Of a DNA stretch of 64,000 nt, positions 17,810 to 25,962 are shown one piece after another. The notes beneath the pieces were generated by a model. That model was not told where the DNA came from, did no database searches, and saw only the letters and a program-made list of their open reading frames with translations. Each line of letters begins with the position of its first letter. Within the stretch, counting starts at the first letter, position 1. Position numbers and translations under genes: made by a program. The stretch is from CAZPHU01 sp964419255 (GTDB lineage: Bacteria; Fibrobacterota; Chitinivibrionia; Chitinivibrionales; CAYFVL01): the NCBI GenBank assembly GCA_964419255.1, contig CAYQOU010000009.1, forward strand, positions 1 through 64,000, read 5' to 3'.

Positions 17810-18933
17810 CCATCCTCATCCTTATAGCCATTTAGTGTTTCCGGTTTATTGGGGCACCGATCCTGCTGGTCGGGGATTCCATCCTTGTCGTTGTCCAGAT
17901 CGGGACATCCGTCCTTATCTTCGAATCCGTCGAAATCTTCTGCTTCATCCGGGCATTCATCCTGACTGTCGTACAACCCGTCGAAATCGTTGTCGTAATC
18001 GGGGCAACCGTCGTCATCTTCGTAACCGTCGTAATCTTCATCGCCTTCCGGGCAGAGATCCTGCTTGTCGCTGACACCGTCGCCATCGCTGTCTGTTTGG
18101 GCCGCAGCGAGCTCTTTTTGGGTGATCAGCCCGATCTGCGCGCCATCCTTTCCCAAGCCGCGTAAGGGAGAATCGTAGGAGGCCATGAAGGCAAACGATG
18201 CCCAGGCAACGGGAGGGTATTGAGGGCTTTCGGCGATGTTGGTCTGGTCGATAACCGCATAATTATTGAATGAACGCCGGTTTGCATACAAATTGTTGTA
18301 AATAATACGGCTTCGTCTGGAATTTTGAGAAACGAAGATACCGTACTGTTTGTTTGAGAAGAAAACATTGTTTTGGATGAGTACTGTGCTGGTTTTGTTC
18401 AGCGAGATACCGCAGTAGCCGTTTTCGGCTATAATGTTATGTTCGATGGCAGTGCGCATCCCATGTGAGATGAGCTGGCAGAAGATTCCGCTCCATTTAT
18501 TGCCGGCAATGATATTGTTTCTGATATGTGGCAGAGACATCAGGCACTGGATGCCGGTGGCATCGTTTTGCCTGATGATATTTCTTTCGATGAGCATGTC
18601 TGTATTCTCTGAGAGGATACCGATTGCTCCTTTTTCAATGGTGAAGTTTTTCACAACTGCGCGATTTGCCGCACGTATGACCGGTTCTCCGCGATTTCCC
18701 CGGATAATGGTCTTGTCGGGGTTTTCGCCGGTAAGGATGACACCATGCTGCATCTGTAATCGTTCCTTGTATATTCCGTTTTCCACAAAGACGGTGTCGC
18801 CGACGGAAGCTTCGTTAACGGCCTGCTGGATTGAGGAAAAGTCATCCGGGACTCTGATTTGCCTGGCGGCTACCGATGTGACCGCCAAAAAGATGGCTGT
18901 TAGCCACATAACTGAATGCTTATGCCTGAGCAT
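17788..18933 (-). CDS. Right-handed beta-helix protein with C-terminal thrombospondin type-3 repeats
   Basis: The 381-residue protein has a signal peptide (about 1-23). A NosD/CASH-type beta-helix with repeated N.I..N..GI rungs follows (about 25-240), starting IRVPDDFSSIQQAVNEASVG. A calcium-binding TSP3 repeat array occupies about 290-381 (DSDGDGVSD, DGYEDDDGCPD, DNDFDGLYDSQDECPD and similar). Beta-helices bind carbohydrate, and TSP3 repeats bind calcium and often link OmpA-like or surface domains. No OmpA domain is present here, so the array is terminal. The partner gene overlaps by 22 bp. Confidence 0.75.
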   Translation of the reverse strand: MLRHKHSVMWLTAIFLAVTSVAARQIRVPDDFSSIQQAVNEASVGDTVFVENGIYKERLQMQHGVILTGENPDKTIIRGNRGEPVIRAANRAVVKNFTIEKGAIGILSENTDMLIERNIIRQNDATGIQCLMSLPHIRNNIIAGNKWSGIFCQLISHGMRTAIEHNIIAENGYCGISLNKTSTVLIQNNVFFSNKQYGIFVSQNSRRSRIIYNNLYANRRSFNNYAVIDQTNIAESPQYPPVAWASFAFMASYDSPLRGLGKDGAQIGLITQKELAAAQTDSDGDGVSDKQDLCPEGDEDYDGYEDDDGCPDYDNDFDGLYDSQDECPDEAEDFDGFEDKDGCPDLDNDKDGIPDQQDRCPNKPETLNGYKDEDGCPDQKP

Positions 18934-19316
18934 GCGAGCGATCCTTTATACTGAGGAATAACTAAAAGTATCATTTCGGTGGATGGTTTGTCCATACGAC
19001 AGTCGTTCAAACCGCTTAAGGAGTTCGAATCTGATTGTGAGTGATTGTATGGACGCCTATAAATATAGATAGTAACGTTTGGAAATTCTAAATAAACCTG
19101 AATAATGCGATTTTGAGTGGATGAATCGTGTAATCTCTTGATGATGGAAGGGGGTAAGCATTTATTTTTTTCGTATTATTTGTATACGTGTTTCTGGTAC
19201 TCTATTGCTGTATTTTCGGCTCTGCCGGACGTAGGTTATAGGGGCGAATAAAATGTAATTACGCAAATGTGAAAAAAAGTGTTGCGTCGGTGGATGCATT
19301 CACGTATTTTACATTC

Positions 19317-19427
19317 ATGAAAACCAGAGAATTTACAAATGCAACCCTTATTACCGTCAATGTCGTAAGTGTAGTCGATATCGTCAATGTCGTACGAATT
19401 ACGAATATATGGGAAACGGGTTTGTGA
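19317..19427 (+). CDS. Branched-chain amino acid leader peptide (attenuator peptide)
   Basis: A 36-codon ORF starts at the ATG at 19317. Residues 11-28 read LITVNVVSVVDIVNVVRI, in which 12 of 18 codons specify Leu, Ile or Val. The tail is TNIWETGL, and the TGA stop is at 19425-19427. This resembles the ilvL and ivbL leaders, which are regulatory rather than functional proteins. The last four sense codons (GAA ACG GGT TTG) lie inside the antiterminator strand. The ribosome binding site is weak. An in-frame GTG at 19269 could add 16 residues. Confidence 0.75.
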   Translation: MKTREFTNATLITVNVVSVVDIVNVVRITNIWETGL

Positions 19428-19489
19428 ATATTTAGAGAAATACAGAGAAGAATTCAAGCCCGTTTCCTGCGAAGGAGACGGGCTTTTTT
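19412..19489 (+). promoter_or_regulatory. Transcription attenuator for the ilv-leu operon (antiterminator and terminator)
   Basis: Segment A (19412-19424, GGAAACGGGTTTG) pairs with segment B (19455-19467, CAAGCCCGTTTCC) with one G-U pair. B can instead pair with segment C (GGAGACGGGCTT, 19474-19485), which is followed by TTTTTT. Stalling of the leader ribosome at Val/Ile/Leu codons would free A, form A:B and allow read-through. Normal translation to the TGA at 19427 would cover A and favour the terminator. The structure is seen directly; the mechanism is inferred from classic attenuators. Confidence 0.8.
19456..19489 (+). terminator. Intrinsic terminator half of the ilv attenuator
   Basis: AAGCCCGTTTCC and GGAGACGGGCTT form a 12-bp stem with one G-U pair and a 6-base loop, followed by six Ts. 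It ends about 55 bp before the ilvB start. Confidence 0.8.
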
Positions 19490-19542
19490 CGTTAGCAGGC
19501 CACCTGCGCTTGCTTCCAGCCTTCAAGAGGAGGTATTTTAAC

Positions 19543-19566
19543 GTGCTTGAATGGAGGAGATTTTGA
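19543..19566 (+). CDS. Seven-codon mini-cistron overlapping the ilvB start
   Basis: An AGGAGG site (19528-19533) is placed nine bases before a GTG at 19543, which opens GTG CTT GAA TGG AGG AGA TTT TGA. Its TGA overlaps the TTG start proposed for ilvB (TTGA). This could couple ilvB translation to a short upstream cistron. It is seen in sequence, but expression is unproven. Confidence 0.3.
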   Translation: MLEWRRF

Positions 19567-21293
19567 AGAAAACGGGTGCGGAAATAATTGTCGATGTTCT
19601 GTTAAAGGAACAGGTTGATGTTTTGTTCGGATATCCGGGAGGCGTAGTAATACCGATATTCGACGTATTATACGATACAAAAGGTATAGATGTCGTTCTT
19701 ACCCGCCACGAGCAGGCTGCGGCACATGCGGCAGACGGCTATGCCCGGGCGACGGGAAAAACGGGTGTCTGTCTGGCAACAAGCGGTCCGGGGGCAACAA
19801 ACATCGTCACTGGTGTTGCGACCGCATACCTGGATAGTATCCCGATGGTGGCACTCACCGGACAGGTCGCCACTCCTCTTTTAGGCACCGACGCCTTTCA
19901 GGAGGCGGATATCGTCGGGATAACCCGCCCGATAACCAAACACAATTTCCTGGTGAAAACTGTCGAGGAACTTCCCACCATACTAAAGCAGGCGTTTCAT
20001 ATCGCGCGAACGGGGCGTCCCGGTCCGGTGCTTGTGGATATACCTAAGGATGTCTCCAGTGGTGTGCTTGACGGGTATGAGTATCCCGATGATGTTTCCA
20101 TCCGAAGCTACCGTCCCAATGTGGTTGGCCACACTCGTCAGATCAGGAAAGCAGCCGATGCCATCAGAGATGCCAAAAAGCCGGTTATCTATGCGGGAGG
20201 GGGAGTCGTTCTCAGCGGTGCTCACGAGCAGCTGCGGGAGCTGGCGGAGAAGACAAGTATTCCGGTCACCACAACCCTGATGGGTTTGGGAGCCTTTCCG
20301 GGCACAAGCGAGCTTTTCATCGGCATGCCGGGGATGCATGGCTCGAAGACGGCAAATTTTGCGTTGCAGCAAACCGATCTGATCATCTCGGTTGGTGCAC
20401 GGTTTGACGACCGGGTAACGGGGCATGTGGCTTCCTTTGCGCCGAATGCAAAGATCATCCACATGGATATAGACCCGGCGGCGATCTCAAAGATAATCAA
20501 GGTCGATATACCGGTGGTCGGGGATGCTAAAAACATCCTGACAAAATTAAATGAGATAGTCCAGCCGCGCGAAAAGGACGAGTGGAACGAGCAGATAAAT
20601 GCGTGGCGAGGCGACAGGCTCTATGTATACGCTGAAGACGAAACGGTGATAAAACCGCAGTCGGTTGTCGAAGAACTCTTCCGATTGACTGAAGGTAAAG
20701 CGGTTGTTGCCACTGAGGTTGGCCAGAATCAGATGTGGGCGGCGCATTATTACCCGTTTGATAAACCGAGGCAGCTTCTTACCTCCGGGGGACTGGGCAC
20801 GATGGGCTACGGGATGCCCGCGGCAATGGGGGCGGCGATGGTTGTAAAAGACAGACCGGTGGTGGATATCGCAGGGGATGGATCGATCCAGATGAATATC
20901 CAGGAGCTGGCGACAATCTCTCTGAACAATATACCGGTGAAGGTAATTATTCTCAACAACTCCTATTTGGGAATGGTCCGCCAGTGGCAGGATTTGTTTT
21001 TTGACAAACGATACGCATCGACCTGTTTGAAAGAGGGGCTTGCCGATTGTAAAGAGTGTGTCGGGCCGGAGAAGTGTAAGCGTCAATATGTTCCCGATTT
21101 TGTTTCGCTCGCCGAAAGTTTCAATATCGAGGCGTTTAGAGCGGAGAAGCCGCAGCAGGTGCAGGAAGTTTTGAAAAAAGGGCTGGCGGTTGATGGGCCG
21201 GCGGTGATGGAGTTTATTGTTGCAAAAGAAGAAAATGTTTTCCCGATGGTTCCCGCAGGCAAACCGATCGATGAGATACTGGAGGCACAATGA
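19563..21293 (+). CDS. ilvB: Acetolactate synthase, catalytic (large) subunit
   Basis: The ThDP enzyme joins pyruvate with pyruvate or 2-oxobutyrate, the first shared step of Val and Ile synthesis. From TTG at 19563 the protein is about 576 residues and begins KKTGAEIIVDVLL, the usual family N-terminus; an ATG at 19551 would add four residues. Motifs include LFGYPGG, CLATSGPGATN, the ThDP/Mg motif GDGSIQMNIQEL, and NNSYLGMVRQWQ. GGAGGAG lies just before the TTG. It is the first gene of the operon, behind an attenuator. It overlaps ilvN by 4 bp. Confidence 0.95.
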   Translation: MKKTGAEIIVDVLLKEQVDVLFGYPGGVVIPIFDVLYDTKGIDVVLTRHEQAAAHAADGYARATGKTGVCLATSGPGATNIVTGVATAYLDSIPMVALTGQVATPLLGTDAFQEADIVGITRPITKHNFLVKTVEELPTILKQAFHIARTGRPGPVLVDIPKDVSSGVLDGYEYPDDVSIRSYRPNVVGHTRQIRKAADAIRDAKKPVIYAGGGVVLSGAHEQLRELAEKTSIPVTTTLMGLGAFPGTSELFIGMPGMHGSKTANFALQQTDLIISVGARFDDRVTGHVASFAPNAKIIHMDIDPAAISKIIKVDIPVVGDAKNILTKLNEIVQPREKDEWNEQINAWRGDRLYVYAEDETVIKPQSVVEELFRLTEGKAVVATEVGQNQMWAAHYYPFDKPRQLLTSGGLGTMGYGMPAAMGAAMVVKDRPVVDIAGDGSIQMNIQELATISLNNIPVKVIILNNSYLGMVRQWQDLFFDKRYASTCLKEGLADCKECVGPEKCKRQYVPDFVSLAESFNIEAFRAEKPQQVQEVLKKGLAVDGPAVMEFIVAKEENVFPMVPAGKPIDEILEAQ

Positions 21294-21772
21294 GCATGCA
21301 TACTATAAGTGTTTTTGTCGAAAATCATAGCGGTGCACTGTCGCGTATTGCCGGTTTGTTTTCCAGCCGGGGCTATAATATAAACAGCCTGACAGTCGCC
21401 GAGACGGAAGATCCTGAAATATCCCGAATGACAATATCGGTCGGCGGGGATGAAAACGTTCTGGAGCAGGTGGTAAAACAGCTGAATCGTCTGATAGATG
21501 TAATTAAGGTTGTTGATTTTGCCGATGAGCCGATTGTGGACAGAGAACTTTTGCTTGTGCGACTGGATACGACTAAGAACGGCCGCACCGAACTTATCGA
21601 ATTGGCAAAGATCTACGGAGGCACAATCGCCGATGTGGGAAGCGCGTCGATGACTGTTCAGATCATGGGGACAACTCAGCAGATCGACGATTTTATCCGG
21701 CTGGTAAAGCCTTACGGGATCAAAGAACTTGTCCGTACCGGTAAAATCGCCATGGCACAAGCCACAAAATAA
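21290..21772 (+). CDS. ilvN: Acetolactate synthase, regulatory (small) subunit
   Basis: The 160-residue protein has an N-terminal ACT domain (HTISVFVENHSGALSRIAGLF..RGYNINSLTV) followed by the ALS-associated C-terminal domain. It binds valine and feedback-inhibits the large subunit while raising its activity. The length matches IlvH/IlvN. The ATGA overlap with ilvB points to coupled translation. ilvC follows 43 bp downstream. Confidence 0.95.
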   Translation: MSMHTISVFVENHSGALSRIAGLFSSRGYNINSLTVAETEDPEISRMTISVGGDENVLEQVVKQLNRLIDVIKVVDFADEPIVDRELLLVRLDTTKNGRTELIELAKIYGGTIADVGSASMTVQIMGTTQQIDDFIRLVKPYGIKELVRTGKIAMAQATK

Positions 21773-21815
21773 GAGACGTCATTTCTATTTTTAACTTTTT
21801 AAAGGAGACTGCGTA

Positions 21816-22913
21816 ATGGCACAAATCGACTTTGGCGGGGTGAAAGAAAACGTTATCACCCGTAAAGAATTCACTATTGCTAAAGCGAGAAGAGTTCTTA
21901 AGAAGGAAACCATTGCCGTGATCGGCTACGGTGTACAGGGTCCTGCCCAGGCATTAAACATGAAGGATAACGGGATCAATGTCATCATAGGCCAGTCTCC
22001 TGATTTCAAAGAAGATTGGGATCGTGCCCGCAAAGATGGATGGGTGCCCGGAAAGACTCTGTTTGATATCGAAGAGGCCGTGGAGAGGGCAACCATTATT
22101 CAGGTTCTGGTTTCCGATGCTGCCCAGCGGGTTATCTGGAAGCAGATCAAAAAGCATTTAAATCCGGGTGATGCACTGTATTTTTCGCATGGTTTTTCCA
22201 TCGTGTATAAAGACCAGACCAAGGTCATTCCGCCCGAGGATGTTGATGTTATCCTGGTTGCCCCCAAGGGAAGCGGAACCTCCGTTCGTCGTAATTTCCT
22301 CTCGGGTGCCGGCATCAACTCCAGTTATGCCGTGTTTCAGGATGCAACCGGGAAAGCCGAACAGCGTACGCTGGCTCTGGGTATCGCTATTGGTTCAGGG
22401 TACCTGTTTCCGACCACCTTCGAGCAGGAAGTATACAGTGATCTGACCGGTGAGCGGGGTATTCTTATGGGCGCTCTGGCCGGTGTGATGGAAGCCCAGT
22501 ACGATGTGCTGCGCAAAAACGGACACTCTCCCAGTGAGGCGTTTAACGAAACGGTGGAAGAGCTGACACAGAGTCTGATTCGTCTGGTGGATGAAAACGG
22601 TATGGACTGGATGTATTCAAACTGTTCCGCAACCGCCCAACGAGGTGCTTTGGACTGGAAGCCCAAGTTTAAGAAAGCAACACTTCCGGTGTTCAAGGAA
22701 CTGTATGATGCGGTAAAAACGGGTAAGGAAACCAAGCGTGTGATCAACCTGTGTGGACGCAAGGACTACCCGCAGAGAGTCGCTAAAGAACTTGCCGCGA
22801 TCCGCGAATCGGAAATGTGGCAGGCTGGAGCGGCTGTCCGTAATCTCCGTCCGAAGCAGAAAGCCAAGACCGTTACCCGTGCGACAAAGGGTGTTTCCGG
22901 TCGCAAAGGCTAA
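21816..22913 (+). CDS. ilvC: Ketol-acid reductoisomerase
   Basis: IlvC isomerises and reduces acetolactate or acetohydroxybutyrate with NAD(P)H and Mg. The 365-residue protein has a Rossmann motif IGYGVQGPAQALNMKDNG. The usual Mg and substrate motifs (GYLFPTTFEQEVYSDLTGE, and E in AFNETVEELTQ) are visible. The sequence resembles the larger bacteroidetes-type single-domain KARIs, with a Lys/Arg-rich C-terminal extension (QKAKTVTRATKG). An AAAGGAG ribosome binding site is well placed. Cofactor preference cannot be read reliably from the loop. Confidence 0.95.
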   Translation: MAQIDFGGVKENVITRKEFTIAKARRVLKKETIAVIGYGVQGPAQALNMKDNGINVIIGQSPDFKEDWDRARKDGWVPGKTLFDIEEAVERATIIQVLVSDAAQRVIWKQIKKHLNPGDALYFSHGFSIVYKDQTKVIPPEDVDVILVAPKGSGTSVRRNFLSGAGINSSYAVFQDATGKAEQRTLALGIAIGSGYLFPTTFEQEVYSDLTGERGILMGALAGVMEAQYDVLRKNGHSPSEAFNETVEELTQSLIRLVDENGMDWMYSNCSATAQRGALDWKPKFKKATLPVFKELYDAVKTGKETKRVINLCGRKDYPQRVAKELAAIRESEMWQAGAAVRNLRPKQKAKTVTRATKGVSGRKG

Positions 22914-22956
22914 AAGATGTGAGGTCTGAAGTGAAAAATGTATGGAAACAACCAGC

Positions 22957-23032
22957 ACCGGCAATTTTGCCGGCCATTCGCTTTACACTAAACAACAGTT
23001 ATACCGGAGGTGCTTCTGAATGGAGCACCTCT
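22957..23032 (+). promoter_or_regulatory. Two hairpins in the ilvC-leuA gap
   Basis: A perfect CCGGCAATTTTGCCGG palindrome and a GAGGTGCT-loop-AGCACCTC stem lie in the 156-bp space before leuA. Neither is followed by a T tract. They may stabilise or process the mRNA. Confidence 0.4.
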
Positions 23033-23069
23033 GCTCTGGTGATATCATCCGAAGCAGTCAGGATTGTAC

Positions 23070-24635
23070 ATGGCCGATAAAGTTTACATATTCGATACCA
23101 CCTTGCGTGATGGAGAGCAGGCGTTGCCCTCCAGTTTATCAGTCGAGCAGAAGATCCGAATCGCCCGCCAGCTGGCAAGAATGAAGGTCGATATTATTGA
23201 AGCGGGCTTCCCGGTGTCTTCACCGGGGGATTTTGCTTCAGTAGAATCGATTGCGCGTGAAGTTAAGGGGCCGGTAATCTGCGGACTGGCACGTATGGTG
23301 GAAAAGGATATTCTCAGCTGCGCAAAGGCGGTAAAGCCCGCCGAGCGCCCGCGCATACATACCTTCATCGGTACATCCACGATTCATACCGAAAAGAAGC
23401 TACGTAAGACGGAGGATGAAATCTTTGATATAGTCAGCCGGAGCATAAAGCTTGCCCGCAAGCATTGTGGCGACGTAGAGTTTTCTCCCGAGGATGCGGG
23501 GCGCACGGGAATAGATTTTCTCTGTCGTATTGTGGAGGCGGCAATCACCGCGGGGGCATCCACAATCAATATTCCCGACACTGTGGGGTATACGACGCCC
23601 GAGGTGTTTGCCAACATTTTCGATCAGCTGTTTGATAGAGTGCCCAATATTGATAAAGCGATCATATCGGTACACTGTCACGACGATCTGGGGATGGCTA
23701 CGGCAAATTCTCTGACTGCTGTCAAGCACGGTGCCCGTCAGGTTGAATGTACCATGAACGGCCTGGGGGAACGGGCCGGCAATGCGGCACTGGAGGAGAT
23801 CGTGATGGCCCTGAAGGTTCGAAAGGACGTATTCAAGGTCAAAACCGATATCGAGACGCGTGAGATTATGCGCACCAGTAAACTGGTGAGAGATATCTGC
23901 AGTATGCCGGTTCAGCCCAACAAGGCAATCGTGGGGAGTAATGCATTTTCCCACTCTTCCGGTATTCATCAGGACGGCGTGTTGAAAGCAAAAAAGACCT
24001 ATGAGATTATGACACCGCAATCTATCGGGCTGAAAGAGAACAAGATGAATCTGACCAGCCGGTCGGGCAGCCACATGGTGAAGTCACGGTTGATCAGTCT
24101 GGGATATACCGAAGATGAGTTCGACCTTACGGCTTTTTATGATCGGTTCGTGGAGCTGGCCGACAAGAAGGGAACGGTGTACGATGACGATCTGATCACA
24201 CTGATGGAGTCGCGCAGCCATGAGGATATGGCCGACGATTACCTCCTGGAGTATCTCAACGTCTCCAGTGGTACGACGACGGTTCCGACTGCGACCGTTC
24301 GTATACGTATGCAGGATGGCCGCACGGCACAGGAAGCGGCGTGTGGGGATGGTGCTTTTGATGCCGCCACAAAGGCAATCGACCGGATAATCGGGTATGA
24401 AATTAACATAGAGGAGTTTCATCTCGACTCCATCACACAGGGGCGGGAAGCCTTAGGTAAGGTGAAGATCGTTGCGGGATCAGCTGAAGGAATTTTTACG
24501 GGAAACGCTACCAGCACCGATATTGTGGATGCCTCAGCGAAGGCTTACATGGATATCATAAATAAAATGTCACGCATGCGTAAGTTCGGTAAGAAACTGA
24601 CGCCTAAAAAGGCCAGACGATCGCCAAGATTATAA
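23070..24635 (+). CDS. leuA: 2-isopropylmalate synthase
   Basis: LeuA condenses acetyl-CoA with 2-oxoisovalerate, the committed step of leucine synthesis. From the ATG at 23070 the protein is 521 residues. The HMGL-like domain opens IFDTTLRDGEQ; the metal-binding motif HCHDDLGMATAN and NGLGERAGNAALEE are clear. A C-terminal LeuA regulatory domain from about residue 380 (STDIVDASAKAYMDIINKM) marks it as a leucine-sensitive full-length enzyme. A TTG at 23064 is a weaker alternative start. Confidence 0.94.
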   Translation: MADKVYIFDTTLRDGEQALPSSLSVEQKIRIARQLARMKVDIIEAGFPVSSPGDFASVESIAREVKGPVICGLARMVEKDILSCAKAVKPAERPRIHTFIGTSTIHTEKKLRKTEDEIFDIVSRSIKLARKHCGDVEFSPEDAGRTGIDFLCRIVEAAITAGASTINIPDTVGYTTPEVFANIFDQLFDRVPNIDKAIISVHCHDDLGMATANSLTAVKHGARQVECTMNGLGERAGNAALEEIVMALKVRKDVFKVKTDIETREIMRTSKLVRDICSMPVQPNKAIVGSNAFSHSSGIHQDGVLKAKKTYEIMTPQSIGLKENKMNLTSRSGSHMVKSRLISLGYTEDEFDLTAFYDRFVELADKKGTVYDDDLITLMESRSHEDMADDYLLEYLNVSSGTTTVPTATVRIRMQDGRTAQEAACGDGAFDAATKAIDRIIGYEINIEEFHLDSITQGREALGKVKIVAGSAEGIFTGNATSTDIVDASAKAYMDIINKMSRMRKFGKKLTPKKARRSPRL

Positions 24636-24763
24636 GCACAGTACCATCCGCAGCCTTATTGCAGAGCATGTAGCCGAAAAACAGTGGAACTTATTTTTAA
24701 TCTCAAAAACAATAGTGTGAGAGCGGACACCCGTGCCGCCCATCAAAGGAAAGGAACGCAGGA

Positions 24764-25825
24764 ATGAAATCGTACAACATTGCACTAATGCCTGGAGACG
24801 GTACAGGACCCGAAGTTCTTCAGGAGGGGGTAAAGGTCCTCGATGCGGTTGCCGCCAAATACGATCTGAAACTCAATTACCAGTCATTTGATTTCGGCGG
24901 TGAGCGGTACCTGAAAACCGGTGAGACAATCTCCGACAGTGCCATAGAGGATCTAAAGAAGTTTGATGCGATTTTTCTGGGAGCTATCGGTCATCCTGAT
25001 GTAAAGCCGGGGATTCTTGAAGTCGGTATTCTGCTGAAGGTCCGCTTTGCGCTCGATCAGTACATCAACCTGCGTCCGGTCAAGCTGTATCCGAATGTCG
25101 ATACGCCTCTGAAGGACAAGGGGCCGGAACACATCGATTTTACCGTCATTCGTGAAAACAGCGGTGGAATATATACCGGCATGGGTGGTGCCGCAATGGT
25201 GGGTACACAAAACGAGGTAGCTTCACAGCTGATGGTATATACACGGCCGGTAGTTGACCGCTGCATGCGGTATTCCTATGAGTATACCCGTAAGCGCAAT
25301 CGCAAAAAGATGCTGACATTGGTTCACAAGTGCAATGTTCTGACCAATGTCGGTGATCTGTGGGTGCGTTCTCATAAGGAAATGGGAGATGGGCAATACA
25401 CCGATATCAAACAGGATTACAATCACGTGGACGCATGTACCATGTGGATGGTAAAAAGCCCTGAGTATTATGATGTAATCGTCACCTCCAATCTGTTTGG
25501 AGATATTATCACCGATCTTGGTGCCATGATTCAGGGGGGTATGGGTATCGCAGCCGGCGGTAACATTAATCCAGATGGCGTATCCATGTTTGAGCCGATT
25601 GGTGGAAGTGCGCCTAAGTACACCGGTCAGAACATAATCAATCCGCTTGCGGCGATTTGCTCCGGTGGTATGCTTCTGGAGACGCTGGGAGAAGACGAAG
25701 CGGCTAATGCCGTTGACAAGGCTGTGCATGATGCACTCGCATCCGGTAAGATAAAAAGCCTGTCTGCCGGACGAATGGGAATGGGCACTACAGAGGTAGG
25801 CGATTTTGTAGCTTCGCTTGTTTAA
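24764..25825 (+). CDS. leuB: 3-isopropylmalate dehydrogenase
   Basis: LeuB oxidatively decarboxylates 3-isopropylmalate with NAD. The 353-residue protein has the isocitrate/isopropylmalate dehydrogenase hallmarks: MPGDGTGPEVL, RENSGGIYTGMGG, KCNVLTNVGDLW, NLFGDIITDLGAMIQGGMGIA and the NAD site EPIGGSAPKYTGQ. In this operon context it should serve leucine synthesis, and could also serve the citramalate route to 2-oxobutyrate. A good AAAGGAAAGGA site lies upstream. leuC and leuD are not in this window. Confidence 0.9.
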   Translation: MKSYNIALMPGDGTGPEVLQEGVKVLDAVAAKYDLKLNYQSFDFGGERYLKTGETISDSAIEDLKKFDAIFLGAIGHPDVKPGILEVGILLKVRFALDQYINLRPVKLYPNVDTPLKDKGPEHIDFTVIRENSGGIYTGMGGAAMVGTQNEVASQLMVYTRPVVDRCMRYSYEYTRKRNRKKMLTLVHKCNVLTNVGDLWVRSHKEMGDGQYTDIKQDYNHVDACTMWMVKSPEYYDVIVTSNLFGDIITDLGAMIQGGMGIAAGGNINPDGVSMFEPIGGSAPKYTGQNIINPLAAICSGGMLLETLGEDEAANAVDKAVHDALASGKIKSLSAGRMGMGTTEVGDFVASLV

Positions 25826-25841
25826 GAAGCAAGCACTAATG

Positions 25842-25862
25842 GTGCGGGGATATGCCCCCGCG
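25842..25862 (+). promoter_or_regulatory. Hairpin in the leuB-cimA gap
   Basis: GCGGGG and CCCCGC arms with a short ATATGC-like loop, without a T tract. It is similar in position to hairpins in the other operon gaps. Confidence 0.35.
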
Positions 25863-25962
25863 CCGGCAAAATATGCTATCCCTGATACATGCAGCAAAAT
25901 TTCTGCAAGCAGGTAAGTGACCCACACGACTGTCGAACTTTTTACGATAAGGTATGGGATAT

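Noticed and set aside
19236..19526. 96-codon minus-strand ORF over the ilv leader
   Set aside because: It is antisense to the leader peptide and spans its terminator; the leader explains the region better.
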